A stretch of DNA of 64,000 nt from Niallia nealsonii (GCF_002835805.1 NZ_PISE01000031.1:149691-213690); one strand, 5' to 3'; positions 45,336 to 58,036 are shown, counted from the stretch's first letter. Numbers and translations: made by a program. Notes: generated by a model not told the origin, from the sequence alone.

Positions 45336-46835
45336 TCATTGAGGTTCTGGTTTTAATTCTTTTTTCGATGCTGGAGCATCCTCTTCTTTAGAAGGACTTT
45401 TTCCTTGAATAAAAAAAGAAAGAAGAAAAGCTGCTACTGTTAGGTATGTTGCAATCATAAAAGCATCATTAATTCCCATAACTGTTCCTTCATTTATCGC
45501 CAATGCCATATGTGCTTTATCGGTTGGCAAAATATGACTTTGACTGATAATCGTTTTAGCATAGCTTTCCCCTTGATTCGTCATAATGGAAACAAAAAAT
45601 GCCATTCCAACTGCACCGGCAACCATTCTGAATGTATTTACCATAGCGGTTCCATATTTATTTAAGCGAAGCCCCAAATCATTCAGTCCAGCAGTAAAAA
45701 TTGGCATCATAATGATGGACATTCCAAACATTCTGATTGTATAGACCCACAAAACATAAGAATAAGAGGTATTTGTATGAAGTTTTGTCAGTGCATAAGT
45801 GGTCACAATCATAATTGCCAAGCCGGTAATGGCTAACCATTTTGCGCCATATTTATCGAAAAGTTTACCAGTGATCGGCGACATGATTCCCATTACAATT
45901 CCCCCAGGCAGCAACATAAAACCTGCTTCGAGTGGACTGAATCCATGAATATTTTGCATATAGATTGGCATTAGAATCATTCCTGAAAACATGGCCATTG
46001 TGACAATTACATTGATGATAGTTGTTAGTGTGAACAGGCGATATTTAAAAATCCGAAATTCCAGTATAGGATGGTTAACAGTCAGCTGACGCCAAACAAA
46101 CAGAATTAGGCTAACACCGCCTATAATAAACAGGGCAATAACCTCAGGATGTCCCCATCCCTTTGAACCGCCTGTAGAAAAACTGTAAAGAATTCCGCCA
46201 AATCCAATGGTCGATAAAATAACACCAAGAACATCGAGCTTAGGACGGCTTGTTTCTGTCACATTTTTCACAAGAAATATCGCAATAACAAAATCTAAAA
46301 GAGCAACAGGAGTAAGAATATAAAAAATAACACGCCATGAATGGCTTTCAATAATCCAGCCTGCCCATGTAGGACCGATTGCTGGAGCGAAGTTCATCGC
46401 AACCCCAAAAATCCCCATGGCAAATCCCCGTCTGTTAAGAGGAAAAATAGTAAAAATAACATTTGTGATTAATGGAAAAAGAATGCCTGCACCTATTGCC
46501 TGCACCACACGCCCAGCCAGCATAATGGGAAATGTGGCTGCGATAGCACATATAAACGTTCCAATTGCAAATACTCCCATGGAAAATAAAAATAATTGCC
46601 TTGTTGTATATCTTTCCATTAAAAAAGCAGTAATGGGAATAACAATTCCGTTTGTTAATAAGAAAATGGTGCTTAGCCAATTTGCTGTAACAGCAGATAT
46701 TTGAAAATGATCCATAATTTGCGGCAACGCAATATTAATGACCGTTTGATTTAAAAAGGCAACAAAAGCCCCTGCAAGCAAGACGACAAATATTGGTGTC
46801 GTTCGAAAAGCTTTACTTTCTATTTTGGTATCCAA
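45336..46835 (-). CDS. DHA2 family MFS multidrug transporter (EmrB type)
   Basis: A 499-residue, 14-helix drug:proton antiporter of the EmrB/QacA group. The first helix shows FVVLLAGAFVAFLNQTVINIALPQI with the conserved Asn/Gln near residue 30, then WLSTIFLLTNGIVIPITAFL and GRVVQAIGAGILFPL. Such proteins pump drugs or toxins from the cytoplasm. It stands alone, without a TetR/MarR repressor gene beside it. Confidence 0.92.
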   Translation of the reverse strand: MDTKIESKAFRTTPIFVVLLAGAFVAFLNQTVINIALPQIMDHFQISAVTANWLSTIFLLTNGIVIPITAFLMERYTTRQLFLFSMGVFAIGTFICAIAATFPIMLAGRVVQAIGAGILFPLITNVIFTIFPLNRRGFAMGIFGVAMNFAPAIGPTWAGWIIESHSWRVIFYILTPVALLDFVIAIFLVKNVTETSRPKLDVLGVILSTIGFGGILYSFSTGGSKGWGHPEVIALFIIGGVSLILFVWRQLTVNHPILEFRIFKYRLFTLTTIINVIVTMAMFSGMILMPIYMQNIHGFSPLEAGFMLLPGGIVMGIMSPITGKLFDKYGAKWLAITGLAIMIVTTYALTKLHTNTSYSYVLWVYTIRMFGMSIIMMPIFTAGLNDLGLRLNKYGTAMVNTFRMVAGAVGMAFFVSIMTNQGESYAKTIISQSHILPTDKAHMALAINEGTVMGINDAFMIATYLTVAAFLLSFFIQGKSPSKEEDAPASKKELKPEPQ

Positions 46836-47183
46836 GTAACTATTCCCCCTAGGTTGTTTAAAAATACTTCTATTTTGTTTTGTTATTATGTGAAAAAGAT
46901 GAAATCTTTACCCACTTAATTATGTACATTTCCCCCATATTTTTTCAGTAAATCCAAACATAGTAATTGGTAAATGCATTTGCCAAAATTTCATTCAATC
47001 GAGAAAAAATGTTGGCGATTCCTTCACAGCTTCGGAAAGTAATTAACATTTTCTGCTTTTCTTTGATGCTTCTCCTTTCTTATGCACGTATAGAATTTTA
47101 CTCCTTTCAAACAACTTGTCCAGAAAAATGCATACTATTTTTTGTAAATAAACAGAATGGGGCTGTCTAATACATCCTAAAAT
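46836..47183. other. Non-coding stretch upstream of the MFS gene
   Basis: About 350 bp, AT-rich. A possible 67-codon frame (46967-47170) has no ribosome binding site and reads as chance. The MFS promoter is probably in 46840-46920. Confidence 0.4.
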
Positions 47184-47230
47184 AAAATCAGGTAAAGAAA
47201 AACAATTTGTTTTTCTTTACCTGATTTTTG
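47184..47230 (-). terminator. Terminator of the DegT aminotransferase gene
   Basis: A perfect ~20-bp stem (47184-47204 with 47208-47229), about 30 bases from the stop codon. Confidence 0.88.
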
Positions 47231-47261
47231 ATTTCTATTCATTTTTCCTGAGGGAATGACG

Positions 47262-48467
47262 CTATTGTTTTTTGGAATAAAACGCTAATACTTTATTGAT
47301 TGCATTTACCACATCTATCGCATCACGCTCATTCATTCCTGCAAATAAAGGAATGGTTATAAATTCTTCGTAACAGCTTTCAGCAATTGGGCAAATCCCT
47401 TTTTTATAGCCCAAATTTTGATAATATGGATGAAGATATACAGGAAGATAATGCACATTTACACCAATATTTTCTTTTTGTAATGCTTGATATATTTCTT
47501 TTCTACTAGCAGTTAGTTTTGTAAGATCCATTTTCAATATATATATATGCCAACTAGATGTACAATCTAGAAGTTGATATGGAGTACTTACTGCATCTAG
47601 CATCTCCAATTGTTTAGTATAAAATTCAGCAATTTGTCTCCGTTTATCTATAAAACTACTGATCTTTTTTAATTGAGAAATTCCAAGTGCTGCTTGGATA
47701 TCTGTAATACGGTAATTATATCCTAAAAATTGCATTTCATAATACCATGGACCATGATTTTCCGTTAACAACTGCTTATTTCTAGTAATTCCATGCGTTC
47801 TAAATTGCAATAATTTTTCATAATATTGTTTTTGATTTGTCGTAATAATGCCACCTTCTCCTGTCGTGATATGTTTGACAGGATGAAAACTAAACATTGT
47901 CATATCACCAATCGAACCAATGCTATTGTTTTTATATTTAGCTCCTAATGCATGAGCTGCATCTTCAATTACTACTAAATTGTTTTCATGCGCTATTTTC
48001 ATTATTTCATCCAGTTCTGCAGGTTGACCTGTAAAATGGACAGGAATAATTGCTTTTGTTTTTTTAGTTATTTTCTCTTTAATTAGCTTAGGATCGATAT
48101 TATATGTTGCAGGGTTAATATCAACAAATATAGGTTTTCCACCTTGATATAATACACAATTTGCAGAAGCCGCGAATGTCAGTGGTGTGGTAATTACTTC
48201 ATCTCCTGCTCCAATGCCAGCAGCAAAACAAGCTGCATGTAATGCTGCTGTTCCATTAGAAAAAGCAACAGCATACTTTGCGCCTGTATATGCAGCAATT
48301 TCTTGTTCAAATTGCGTAATAATTGGACCAGTTGTCAAAAAGTCACTTCTTAAAACATCCACAACTGATTGAATATCTTGCTCATCTACTACTTGTTTTC
48401 CATATGGAAGATAAGTTTGACGTACTGGATTTCCTCCATGTAAGGCTAATTTAGCTTCATTATGCAA
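47262..48467 (-). CDS. DegT/DnrJ/EryC1/StrS aminotransferase (nucleotide-sugar type)
   Basis: A 401-residue PLP enzyme that makes amino sugars from 4-keto nucleotide sugars. Family motifs are FSNGTAALHAA near residue 70, the PLP-binding EDAAHALG (Asp ~167) and FSFHPVKHITTGEGG, whose Lys forms the aldimine. It most resembles PseC-type enzymes for a 4-amino-4,6-dideoxy sugar. It is 141 bases downstream of two glycosyltransferase genes in the same direction; together they fit a surface glycan, perhaps of the spore. Confidence 0.88.
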   Translation of the reverse strand: MHNEAKLALHGGNPVRQTYLPYGKQVVDEQDIQSVVDVLRSDFLTTGPIITQFEQEIAAYTGAKYAVAFSNGTAALHAACFAAGIGAGDEVITTPLTFAASANCVLYQGGKPIFVDINPATYNIDPKLIKEKITKKTKAIIPVHFTGQPAELDEIMKIAHENNLVVIEDAAHALGAKYKNNSIGSIGDMTMFSFHPVKHITTGEGGIITTNQKQYYEKLLQFRTHGITRNKQLLTENHGPWYYEMQFLGYNYRITDIQAALGISQLKKISSFIDKRRQIAEFYTKQLEMLDAVSTPYQLLDCTSSWHIYILKMDLTKLTASRKEIYQALQKENIGVNVHYLPVYLHPYYQNLGYKKGICPIAESCYEEFITIPLFAGMNERDAIDVVNAINKVLAFYSKKQ

Positions 48468-48608
48468 TTATATACACCTCATTTTTAAAAATATGACTTG
48501 GAGACTTAAACACCCAAGATTTATGAATTAGATAGAATCGGCCGAAATAAATAGTATGTTTTTGGGACTTTTTCTATCCAATCTAAAATGCTTCCGATAT
48601 TTTGGGGG

Positions 48609-51135
<2,527 letters not shown>

Positions 51136-51336
51136 ATGAATGAATCATTGAGATATATAAGAGAAATACTATCCTTATATACAGATCGTTCCGATATAGG
51201 AAAAACGATTCCCTCTAAAGCTGAAAATGGTTCGTATAAAACAGAAGAAAATTTTGTTCGAGATTTATCTCCGAAAGAAATTGATTTTTTAAATAACATT
51301 TCGAAGGAAGAAAGCCAATATGCAAAAAAAGAATAA
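51136..51336 (+). CDS. CsgA-like small sporulation protein
   Basis: A 66-residue acidic protein, MNESLRYIREILSLY at the start and FLNNISKEESQYAKKE at the end, with a central TEENFVRDLSPKEIDFLN. This layout resembles the sigma-G-dependent CsgA family of small acid-soluble spore proteins as I remember it, though ours is shorter at the C-terminus. A TAGGAG ribosome binding site is present. If right, it is made in the forespore. It stands alone between the glycan operon and EamA. Confidence 0.55.
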   Translation: MNESLRYIREILSLYTDRSDIGKTIPSKAENGSYKTEENFVRDLSPKEIDFLNNISKEESQYAKKE

Positions 51337-51595
51337 GATGAAAAAAGAGCTGCTTATAGTGTAGATAAAACAAAATAGAAAATTCAAGGTAATATGTACT
51401 GGTTTCTAAATTTCCTGTTTGGCAATAAAAAAAGGTTATTGAGCAGCATTCCTTTATTATCTCAATCTTAATATAGTAAATATTACCCCACTATACAGAT
51501 GCTTTATTCTTATTAATAGGGAGACATGGTTTTTTTCTAGAATATGCAGGAATAAAGGCGTATTATTAGTCATGGATAGAAAAGGGGGAATTATA

Positions 51596-52510
51596 TTGAA
51601 ACAACTTTCACGTAAAAAGACAATCTTATTACTTACCTTCCTTGTAATGGTATGGGGGGTTAATTGGCCGTTGTCGAAGATGGCTCTAAGCTATTCACCA
51701 CCAATATTATTCGCCGGAATTAGAACTGTTTTGGGCGGACTTATTTTACTTCTATTTGCAATTCCTAGGTATAAAAAACTTCATTTTAAAGAAACTTGGC
51801 ATTATTATCTACTTTCTGCTTTTCTTAACATTATTCTTTTTTATGGATTGCAGACAATTGGACTTGGCTATGCACCAGCAGGTTTGTTCTCTGCCATTGT
51901 TTTTATTGAACCAGTCTTACTTGGGATATTTTGTTGGTTGTGGCTGGGAGAGCAAATGTATGGATTAAAGATCTTTGGGCTGATCCTTGGTTTTATAGGA
52001 ATATTGATCATAAGTGCAGGTGGGTTTACAGGAGATATTTCTCCTATTGGGATTTTTCTTGCTTTAGGGTCGGCACTCGCATGGGGGTTAGGAACGGTTT
52101 TTATTAAGAAAATAGGGAATCGTGTTGATTCCATTTGGATGGTTACCGTACAGCTAATTATGGGCGGCTTTTTTTTGATGCTTGGTGGTTCTAGTCTGGA
52201 GAACTGGTCTGTTATTAAATGGGAAGTTCCATTTATTATGAATTTGCTTTTTATCTCTACCTTTGTGATTGCATTTGGATGGCTTGCGTTTTTTATTCTT
52301 GTCGGATCTGGCGAAGCGAGTAAAGTAGGATCGTTCACATTCCTGATCCCATTAATTGCTATTATGTTCAGTTCCTTTTTGTTAAAGGAACCTATAACTT
52401 TAAATTTGATAATTGGGTTACTTTTTGTTGTAACAAGTATTTTATTTGTGAATATTAAGCGGAAATCAAATAAGAATCACACCTTAAAATCTGTAAAAAA
52501 CGATTTTTAA
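51596..52510 (+). CDS. EamA family transporter
   Basis: A 304-residue membrane protein with ten helices in two EamA halves. The first motif VMVWGVNWPLSKMAL and the second half's LGSALAWGLGTVFIKK are typical. The family exports metabolites such as amino acids; substrate unknown. I choose the TTG at 51596 (after AAGGGGG at 7 bases) rather than the ATG at 51572. A decayed partial copy lies at 44845. A strong terminator follows. Confidence 0.88.
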   Translation: MKQLSRKKTILLLTFLVMVWGVNWPLSKMALSYSPPILFAGIRTVLGGLILLLFAIPRYKKLHFKETWHYYLLSAFLNIILFYGLQTIGLGYAPAGLFSAIVFIEPVLLGIFCWLWLGEQMYGLKIFGLILGFIGILIISAGGFTGDISPIGIFLALGSALAWGLGTVFIKKIGNRVDSIWMVTVQLIMGGFFLMLGGSSLENWSVIKWEVPFIMNLLFISTFVIAFGWLAFFILVGSGEASKVGSFTFLIPLIAIMFSSFLLKEPITLNLIIGLLFVVTSILFVNIKRKSNKNHTLKSVKNDF

Positions 52511-53009
52511 GTTGGAAAAGATGCTTTTGCATCAGTAGATAAAAGGATTCAAGAAACATTTTTTCCAGTTTCCTCTTCTAAAAACTAGATGGTTTTTATT
52601 ATATTATGTACAAAAAGCACACGCTTAAATTTATGTGTGCTTTTTGTATTTCAATTTATAATACTATTTATGCACAATTTTTACTTTTAGCTTTTTCCCT
52701 TTGATTGTCTCTGCATTTCCTAGTTAGAAATTGACTCTTTTTCCTATAAGTAAATGATTTTTAGGTTCAGAGATGCTGATATATCAGTTTCTCTCCTTAG
52801 ATCTAATCAAATCTGTAGGCATTTCTTTATAAACTAGTCATTAATTTCCTGGAAGTCTATTAATTATTATAGAATGTTTACAGATTTCTACAATAAAAAA
52901 AAGAATAAACAAAAACATTTAGCCATTCGTTCTAAAAAGAAGGTTCCATCCATATTTTATAAAAAACAGATTTAAGTATATAAAATTGAAATCACAAGGA
53001 GAGACCACT
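52511..53009. other. Non-coding stretch between EamA and the small basic protein gene
   Basis: About 500 bp. It holds the EamA terminator (52610-52647). From about 52915 it contains the block shared with 43150-43240. No other gene is supported. Confidence 0.5.
52610..52650 (+). terminator. Terminator after the EamA gene
   Basis: A perfect 13-bp stem (52610-52622 with 52635-52647), A-rich before and T-rich after. Confidence 0.88.
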
Positions 53010-53228
53010 ATGGTTGTTATTCAATATTTTGAAAATCGAGCATTAGTAACAAGTAAACTGGTCAGAAGCATTCCTGCAGTGAATGAGGATATCAAATTAA
53101 AAGGGCGTAAAGGGAAAGTGTTAAGTGTGAAGGAAATTCATGAAAAGCTATATCATATACATATTGTTTTCGAAAAAGTAGTAAAAAATCAGCCTTTGTT
53201 GAAAGATACAAAAAAGAAAAGAAGATAA
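53010..53228 (+). CDS. Small basic protein of unknown function, KOW/SH3-like look (72 aa)
   Basis: A 72-residue basic protein: VVIQYFENRALVTSKL, then DIKLKGRKGKVLSVKEI and HIHIVFEKVVKNQPLL, ending in KKKRR. The G-R-K-G-K-V segment resembles a KOW-like beta turn; this is a guess by pattern. I start at ATG 53010 because AAGGAGA is about 8 bases upstream. A decayed paralogue is at 43248. The gene is followed by a bidirectional terminator. Function unknown; RNA binding is possible. Confidence 0.65.
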   Translation: MVVIQYFENRALVTSKLVRSIPAVNEDIKLKGRKGKVLSVKEIHEKLYHIHIVFEKVVKNQPLLKDTKKKRR

Positions 53229-53254
53229 TCGGATGTTTGCTTAAAATTGTATAA

Positions 53255-53293
53255 AAAAACAGCTTCACTAGCAGTCTAGTAAGGCTGTTTTTA
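53255..53293. terminator. Bidirectional terminator between the small gene and the SDR gene
   Basis: AAAACAGC and ACTAG pair with CTAGT and GCTGTTTT around a 4-base loop. It closes the small gene and the thiW operon from the two sides. Confidence 0.82.
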
Positions 53294-53308
53294 TTTATGT
53301 TTCCTACT

Positions 53309-54076
53309 TTATTTCATCACCAGACCGCCATCGACATAAAGACATTGCCCTGTAATAAAGGAAGCTAAATCAGATGCAAGAAATAAAGCACTGCCAGCAA
53401 TATCTTCAGGCACTGCTAAGCGCTTCATAGGAGTCATTTCCATGATTTTTTCCCTTACATCTTCCTTTGTTTCTATACTAGAGTCTGTTGGATAGGTTAA
53501 GCCTGGCGCGATGGCGTTAACCGTAATTCCGAAGGCTCCCAATTCCTTTGCGAGGTTTCTGGTAAATCCTAAAAGGGCCATTTTCGATGTCGTATAATCA
53601 TGATAAGGAATAACCGGAAAATCAATTAAGTTGCTTACAATATTAATGATCCTCCCTCCCATTTGATCCTTCATATATGGCAAAACTGCTTGACAGATAT
53701 TAAATGCACCGTGAACATTGCCCTCCCATTGGTTTTGATAGTCTTGCCAATCAATATCCCATGCTGTTTTTCTTGTTTTTGGATTAAATGTATAATGACT
53801 TAATGCATTGTTTATGACAATATCAATCGCACCAAAGGAATCGATAATTTGGGCAACCATCAGGCCAACCTGTTCAGCATTTTGTACATCTGCTTGTAAG
53901 GCAGCCCCTTGTCCTCCTTGACTTTCTATTTCTTTTACAACTTTTTCAGCAAGCTCTTTATTTTTTAAATAATTAACCACAACAAACGCACCTTCACTTG
54001 CCAATTTTTTGGCGATTGCGGCACCAATTCCCCTGCTTGCGCCGGTAATTAAAGCGACTTTATTATTTATCATCAC
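53309..54076 (-). CDS. Short-chain dehydrogenase/reductase (FabG-like), last gene of the TPP-riboswitch operon
   Basis: A 255-residue SDR. NAD(P)-binding GASRGIGAA is at residues ~12-20, the NNA motif near residue 90, catalytic Ser in NIVSNLI and Tyr/Lys in YTTSK, then the SDR C-terminal PEDIAGSALFLAS and VDGG. FabG-type enzymes reduce a carbonyl to an alcohol. It is 14 bases after the LuxC gene. In this position it could reduce the aldehyde made by LuxC/LuxE to an alcohol. I recall, without being able to check, an SDR reported among thiamine-regulated genes in other bacteria. Confidence 0.9.
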   Translation of the reverse strand: MMINNKVALITGASRGIGAAIAKKLASEGAFVVVNYLKNKELAEKVVKEIESQGGQGAALQADVQNAEQVGLMVAQIIDSFGAIDIVINNALSHYTFNPKTRKTAWDIDWQDYQNQWEGNVHGAFNICQAVLPYMKDQMGGRIINIVSNLIDFPVIPYHDYTTSKMALLGFTRNLAKELGAFGITVNAIAPGLTYPTDSSIETKEDVREKIMEMTPMKRLAVPEDIAGSALFLASDLASFITGQCLYVDGGLVMK

Positions 54077-54090
54077 TACTACCCTTCTTT

Positions 54091-55551
54091 CTATTCCACA
54101 TCAGGATCAAAGCGCTCTATATAGTCTTCTACATTCCGCTCTATATCTACCATTCTTACTAAATCAAGAAGGTTAAACCCGCCATCATGATGCCAGCCTG
54201 GTTTCGCTCGGTTCATCTCGCCAATCGCACAAATACGATTGGCTCCAATCTTCCCTAATAGATCAGCAAGCATAAACAGACGCTTTGGAGCAACTGCAAG
54301 ACCACAAGATTGCAAATATTGCTGATAAGGAGCAATATATTCCGCTGTATCTTCTAGATTTTCACAAGAAAATACATGTATCGTCCGATTTAATGGCGAT
54401 CCTGCAAATCCCGGCTTTTTATGAAAAATAACGGTCCAAGCAGTGTCGGAATGGCTTTCATATATGCTGGTTTCATCGTTTCTTAATGCTTCTAATTGAT
54501 GGAAGTTTCTTATTTTTTGTATAGACATCGCTTCTTCATCAGACAATTTGGCTCTAGGTCTTTTTTTATGATAATTTGCCAGTTCTGCCCCAAGCATTTG
54601 GGCGAAACCTTTTGCAGTAATAGCGCCCCCCTCTTCAACAAAAATAGTTTGAGGTGCTAAACAGCTTTGCTGGTCATATATAGATGCATCTTCCGCCAGT
54701 TTATGGGCAGTTTCTGCATAATAGTCGGAAGTTAAAGCTTCTTTCCCAATCATCGCAAAACTTATTTTATGTCCATAATGGAGAAACTTTTTTTCAGTGG
54801 GCACTTTTTTTCTTAGTGCTTCCACCGTTTGATTAGAACCATATACAATAATTGCTTCTGCCTTTTCAATTGCCGCTTCTCCCAAAGACGAAGCTCCTCC
54901 AATCCATGGAAGGATAGCAATTGCTTCTGCCAATTGATTATCCACTTCTGCTAACGATTGAACAAATAAAGCAGGAAGCAATGGTTCTGAAAAAGACGTT
55001 TTGCCAAGACATGCTGATTTTAATAGAAGCCCCATAATTATGCTCCAAATTTGCACACCAGGCACATTGCCTGAGAAAACATGAAAAATAACAGCGGGTC
55101 CAAAGGCACGACTCATTCCTCCAGATTTCCGTGGGCGAAATTCGTCCAATAAAGCTCCTTGATCGAACTCTTCGTCTAAAAAACGAAGAAGTTCTTTTTT
55201 TCGGAAGGTTCTCATATATCTTTTTAATTCCAGGCGAACCATTTCTTTGTCATAGCCAGTGATTTCTGGCAGAAGCTTTTCCGCCAGCTGACGAAGGGGA
55301 TAAGCTGGATTCAGCCATTTTTGGATAGCTTGATCGATTTTTTCGATTATTTGCTGTACAGATAACAAAGCAAGATAGTCATTTCTATTGGCTCGAACAG
55401 CTTCTCCTATATGCTTGATTTGTTTGCTTGTCAGGACAGGATACTTCAAAATAAACGTAGTATCTGTTGTTTCTATTCTCTTTTCCTGAAAAGTTTTCCA
55501 TTCAATAGATGCTGGCACATGATAAATTGGTATTTCTTTTATGGTTTCCAC
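54091..55551 (-). CDS. luxC: LuxC-type acyl reductase
   Basis: A 486-residue acyl-CoA/acyl-protein reductase of the LuxC family, in the aldehyde dehydrogenase superfamily. FRPRKSGGMSRAFGP, the cofactor-loop FHVFSGNVPGVQIW, ILPWIGGASSLG and the catalytic Cys in DQQSCLAPQ are clear. In luminous bacteria LuxC reduces an activated fatty acid to an aldehyde with NADPH. Here there are no luciferase genes; it sits in an operon with thiamine transport genes. It starts with GTG, overlapping the stop codon of luxE (TAGTG). Confidence 0.88.
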   Translation of the reverse strand: METIKEIPIYHVPASIEWKTFQEKRIETTDTTFILKYPVLTSKQIKHIGEAVRANRNDYLALLSVQQIIEKIDQAIQKWLNPAYPLRQLAEKLLPEITGYDKEMVRLELKRYMRTFRKKELLRFLDEEFDQGALLDEFRPRKSGGMSRAFGPAVIFHVFSGNVPGVQIWSIIMGLLLKSACLGKTSFSEPLLPALFVQSLAEVDNQLAEAIAILPWIGGASSLGEAAIEKAEAIIVYGSNQTVEALRKKVPTEKKFLHYGHKISFAMIGKEALTSDYYAETAHKLAEDASIYDQQSCLAPQTIFVEEGGAITAKGFAQMLGAELANYHKKRPRAKLSDEEAMSIQKIRNFHQLEALRNDETSIYESHSDTAWTVIFHKKPGFAGSPLNRTIHVFSCENLEDTAEYIAPYQQYLQSCGLAVAPKRLFMLADLLGKIGANRICAIGEMNRAKPGWHHDGGFNLLDLVRMVDIERNVEDYIERFDPDVE

Positions 55552-56687
55552 TAGCGAATGGCACCACCTGTATTTGCTTGCAGCAATTCATCCACTGCGA
55601 TGGAACAGCCTCTTGCCTCAGAACCTTGTATTCTTCCAAGTAATATAAATCCGTTCTCTGTTAGGCAGCCTAAATCCTCTGTTAAAATAGCGAGACAAGC
55701 ATTCCAATTGGCTAAATCATAATGAGCTATCACACCTTGTTCTCCCTTGGCTGCGGGTTCTAAGGTATCAGTATTCAAAACAACAGTTTTAATCCATGCA
55801 GGACCTTTTTTATCCTGTATAGTCGACATAGTTACATAATGGGACCGAATTGTTTGATCGTAAATTTGCGAACTTAATTCCGTCATTCCATACATATTAA
55901 TGCAATGATTTCTTTCTATCTTAAAAAAGTCATAAAAACTTTGATACATTTCCTCCATCTCCACTTCACGAGACTTCCCTTTAAAACCGCCTGTATCAAA
56001 GATTCGGCTTCCTTCTGCCAATTGAAAAGAAAGTTGATGTTTCTCTAAATAATCCCTTAGATGAACATAGGAAAATGTTGCTCCTATAAGAAGAACAGGA
56101 TCTTTCCTTTGTTCGCATTCTTTTAATGCTTGTGCTAGTTCAGCCATTTTTAAACCTGTTTCATCAAAGAAAAAACGACTGTTTTCCGTTCCAAAAAAAG
56201 ACACAGCATTGCTTAAATAACGAGCAAGGGAAGAGTTTTTATTTAAATCTTCTGCTGGAGAAAGAACAAAAATCGTCATCCTTTCTCGGTCTGGAAGGAC
56301 ATATGTTTGAAAAGGCGTTTTCATGGATGCATCCCATACAGCAAGTGTCGGATGATAATTTTTTCCTTTAGAAGCAGGATTAGTTGTCCCGCTCGTCATA
56401 AATACTGCCTCTGCTTCTTCTATCGGTGTAGTGGATAGTGTCAATTCTTTAAATCCTTGAATGGGCATTGGAGGAATATCAGACCAATGCTTCACCAACA
56501 AAGGTGTCTTTTTTTTGCTCTGGCAATACTTTTTATAGGCTTGATTGTGCTGAAATTGATAAGAGAAAATGGTCAGTGCCAACTCATTAAATTCTTGCTC
56601 ATATAATGAACTATCGATGCTTTCTTCCCCATATGTTTTCATAAACTGAAGTATTTTAGTTTGCATATCCTGTCCTGAATATTTCAT
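55551..56687 (-). CDS. luxE: LuxE-type acyl-protein synthetase
   Basis: A 378-residue AMP-forming acyl-protein synthetase (LuxE family) that activates a carboxylic acid with ATP and hands it to a reductase. Visible are the LVKHWSDIPPMPIQGFKE segment, the ATP loop MTSGTTNPASKGKNY and NMYGMTELSSQIYD. The start ATG (56687) overlaps the permease stop codon (ATGA) and follows GGGGGAGA. It is directly upstream of LuxC, as in lux operons, but without luxAB. Its acid substrate here is unknown and may be small rather than fatty. Confidence 0.85.
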   Translation of the reverse strand: MKYSGQDMQTKILQFMKTYGEESIDSSLYEQEFNELALTIFSYQFQHNQAYKKYCQSKKKTPLLVKHWSDIPPMPIQGFKELTLSTTPIEEAEAVFMTSGTTNPASKGKNYHPTLAVWDASMKTPFQTYVLPDRERMTIFVLSPAEDLNKNSSLARYLSNAVSFFGTENSRFFFDETGLKMAELAQALKECEQRKDPVLLIGATFSYVHLRDYLEKHQLSFQLAEGSRIFDTGGFKGKSREVEMEEMYQSFYDFFKIERNHCINMYGMTELSSQIYDQTIRSHYVTMSTIQDKKGPAWIKTVVLNTDTLEPAAKGEQGVIAHYDLANWNACLAILTEDLGCLTENGFILLGRIQGSEARGCSIAVDELLQANTGGAIR

Positions 56688-58012
56688 GATGCTCTCCCCC
56701 TTTTCATCCAACTTGGTAGATTGATAAGCAATAATTGCAGCACGATTGATGTAAAAGCACCAATTAAAATACTATTAGAAAGAAATGTTCCGATGGTGCC
56801 TGTCCAGCCTGCTGCAAAGCTTGGCAACGAAATAGCCAGCAGCATCGATAAGCCAATAATCATATAATTCTTGTCTGTTTGCTCTACTTTAGAAAGCAAA
56901 GAAATGCCTGTAAATACTAAAGTTGCTGCAGCAGGCAAAAAGATACCGCCCACCACACTCGCAGGCGTTAGCGCAAGCAGAGCTCCTGCTTTTGGAACGA
57001 AACCTAATACAAGAAAAATAATACCAGCAATCATTACTGGATAGCGTGATCCTACTCCTGTCAATTTCAATAACCCAACATTTTGGGCATAGGCAGTTGT
57101 TGGAAAACCTCCAATTAAAGCAGACAAAAAGGAGCCTGCTGATTCACCTGCAAATCCATTGCGAATTCGTTTATCATCGAGCTTTATGTTTAAAATCGTG
57201 GAAGATGCTTGATAAACACCCATTGCTTCAATAACTGCAACCATATAAGCAATAAAAAACGTCAAAAACGTGCTCCATTCAAATTCCATTCCTCCGTATG
57301 GAAGAAACTGCGGCAAACCAAACCAGGCTTTATCCTGCAGCAAGGAAAAATCTGTTTGTCCCAATATAACAGCTAACAGATTTCCAGCTACTAAAGCAAG
57401 CAGAAAAGAAAAGGATTTCCAGTAGCCTTTTCCAAATAAAGATAAAACCAACACAATCAAAGCAGTAGGAATCGATAACATCAGTGTTTCTGGACTTGCA
57501 AATCCTTTATCACCTGGATACCCTCCTAAAAATTCAGATAAGGTAAAACCTGCAAGGGAAATGCCGACTAAAAAGATTACCGTTCCAGAAATAGCTGGTG
57601 TAAATAAACCTTTTAACTTAGTAATGGCACCTGTAATCGATAAAATAAATACAATGATGGCACTTAATAAAATCGCTCCACTTGCCGCAGCAAGCCCATT
57701 TGTTTTTCCCGCTGCAATCATAATGGCATCAAATGCCGCAGACGGTCCTTGCACGATTGGCAATTTGACTAGTTTAGTAGCTTGTATCAAAGTAACAAGC
57801 CCTGCTGCGATAAAAATTGCATTAACAAGATTGGCTGATAACGCAAATGGCAACCCAATCATTGCCGCAACAAAGATAGGATCCAGCCACACATTGGAAA
57901 CAAATACATGCTGCAATCCATACAATAAGTTTTTCCCAAGGGTTCCTTTTTCTTCGATTCCTATGTTTACCGTTTGTTTTCTACTATTTTTCTCTCGTTG
58001 TACTTCTTTCAT
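56684..58012 (-). CDS. NCS2 family nucleobase-type permease
   Basis: A 442-residue membrane protein, 12-14 helices, of the nucleobase:cation symporter-2 family. LYGLQHVFVSN has the QH motif of helix 1; AVIEAMGVYQASS carries the helix 8 Glu; PTTAYAQNVGLLKLTG is the NAT signature QNxGxxxxT. Known members carry uracil, xanthine or other purines. In this operon, controlled by TPP, a pyrimidine or heterocyclic thiamine precursor is a more likely cargo than a purine; this is inference. It is 24 bases after thiW and overlaps luxE. Confidence 0.9.
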   Translation of the reverse strand: MKEVQREKNSRKQTVNIGIEEKGTLGKNLLYGLQHVFVSNVWLDPIFVAAMIGLPFALSANLVNAIFIAAGLVTLIQATKLVKLPIVQGPSAAFDAIMIAAGKTNGLAAASGAILLSAIIVFILSITGAITKLKGLFTPAISGTVIFLVGISLAGFTLSEFLGGYPGDKGFASPETLMLSIPTALIVLVLSLFGKGYWKSFSFLLALVAGNLLAVILGQTDFSLLQDKAWFGLPQFLPYGGMEFEWSTFLTFFIAYMVAVIEAMGVYQASSTILNIKLDDKRIRNGFAGESAGSFLSALIGGFPTTAYAQNVGLLKLTGVGSRYPVMIAGIIFLVLGFVPKAGALLALTPASVVGGIFLPAAATLVFTGISLLSKVEQTDKNYMIIGLSMLLAISLPSFAAGWTGTIGTFLSNSILIGAFTSIVLQLLLINLPSWMKRGRAS

Positions 58013-58036
58013 TCTTTTCTCCCTCTTTCCTCTTGT

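Noticed and set aside
46967..47170. 67-codon plus-strand frame between the MFS gene and the DegT terminator
   Set aside because: No ribosome binding site, composition like random AT-rich sequence, no family resemblance.
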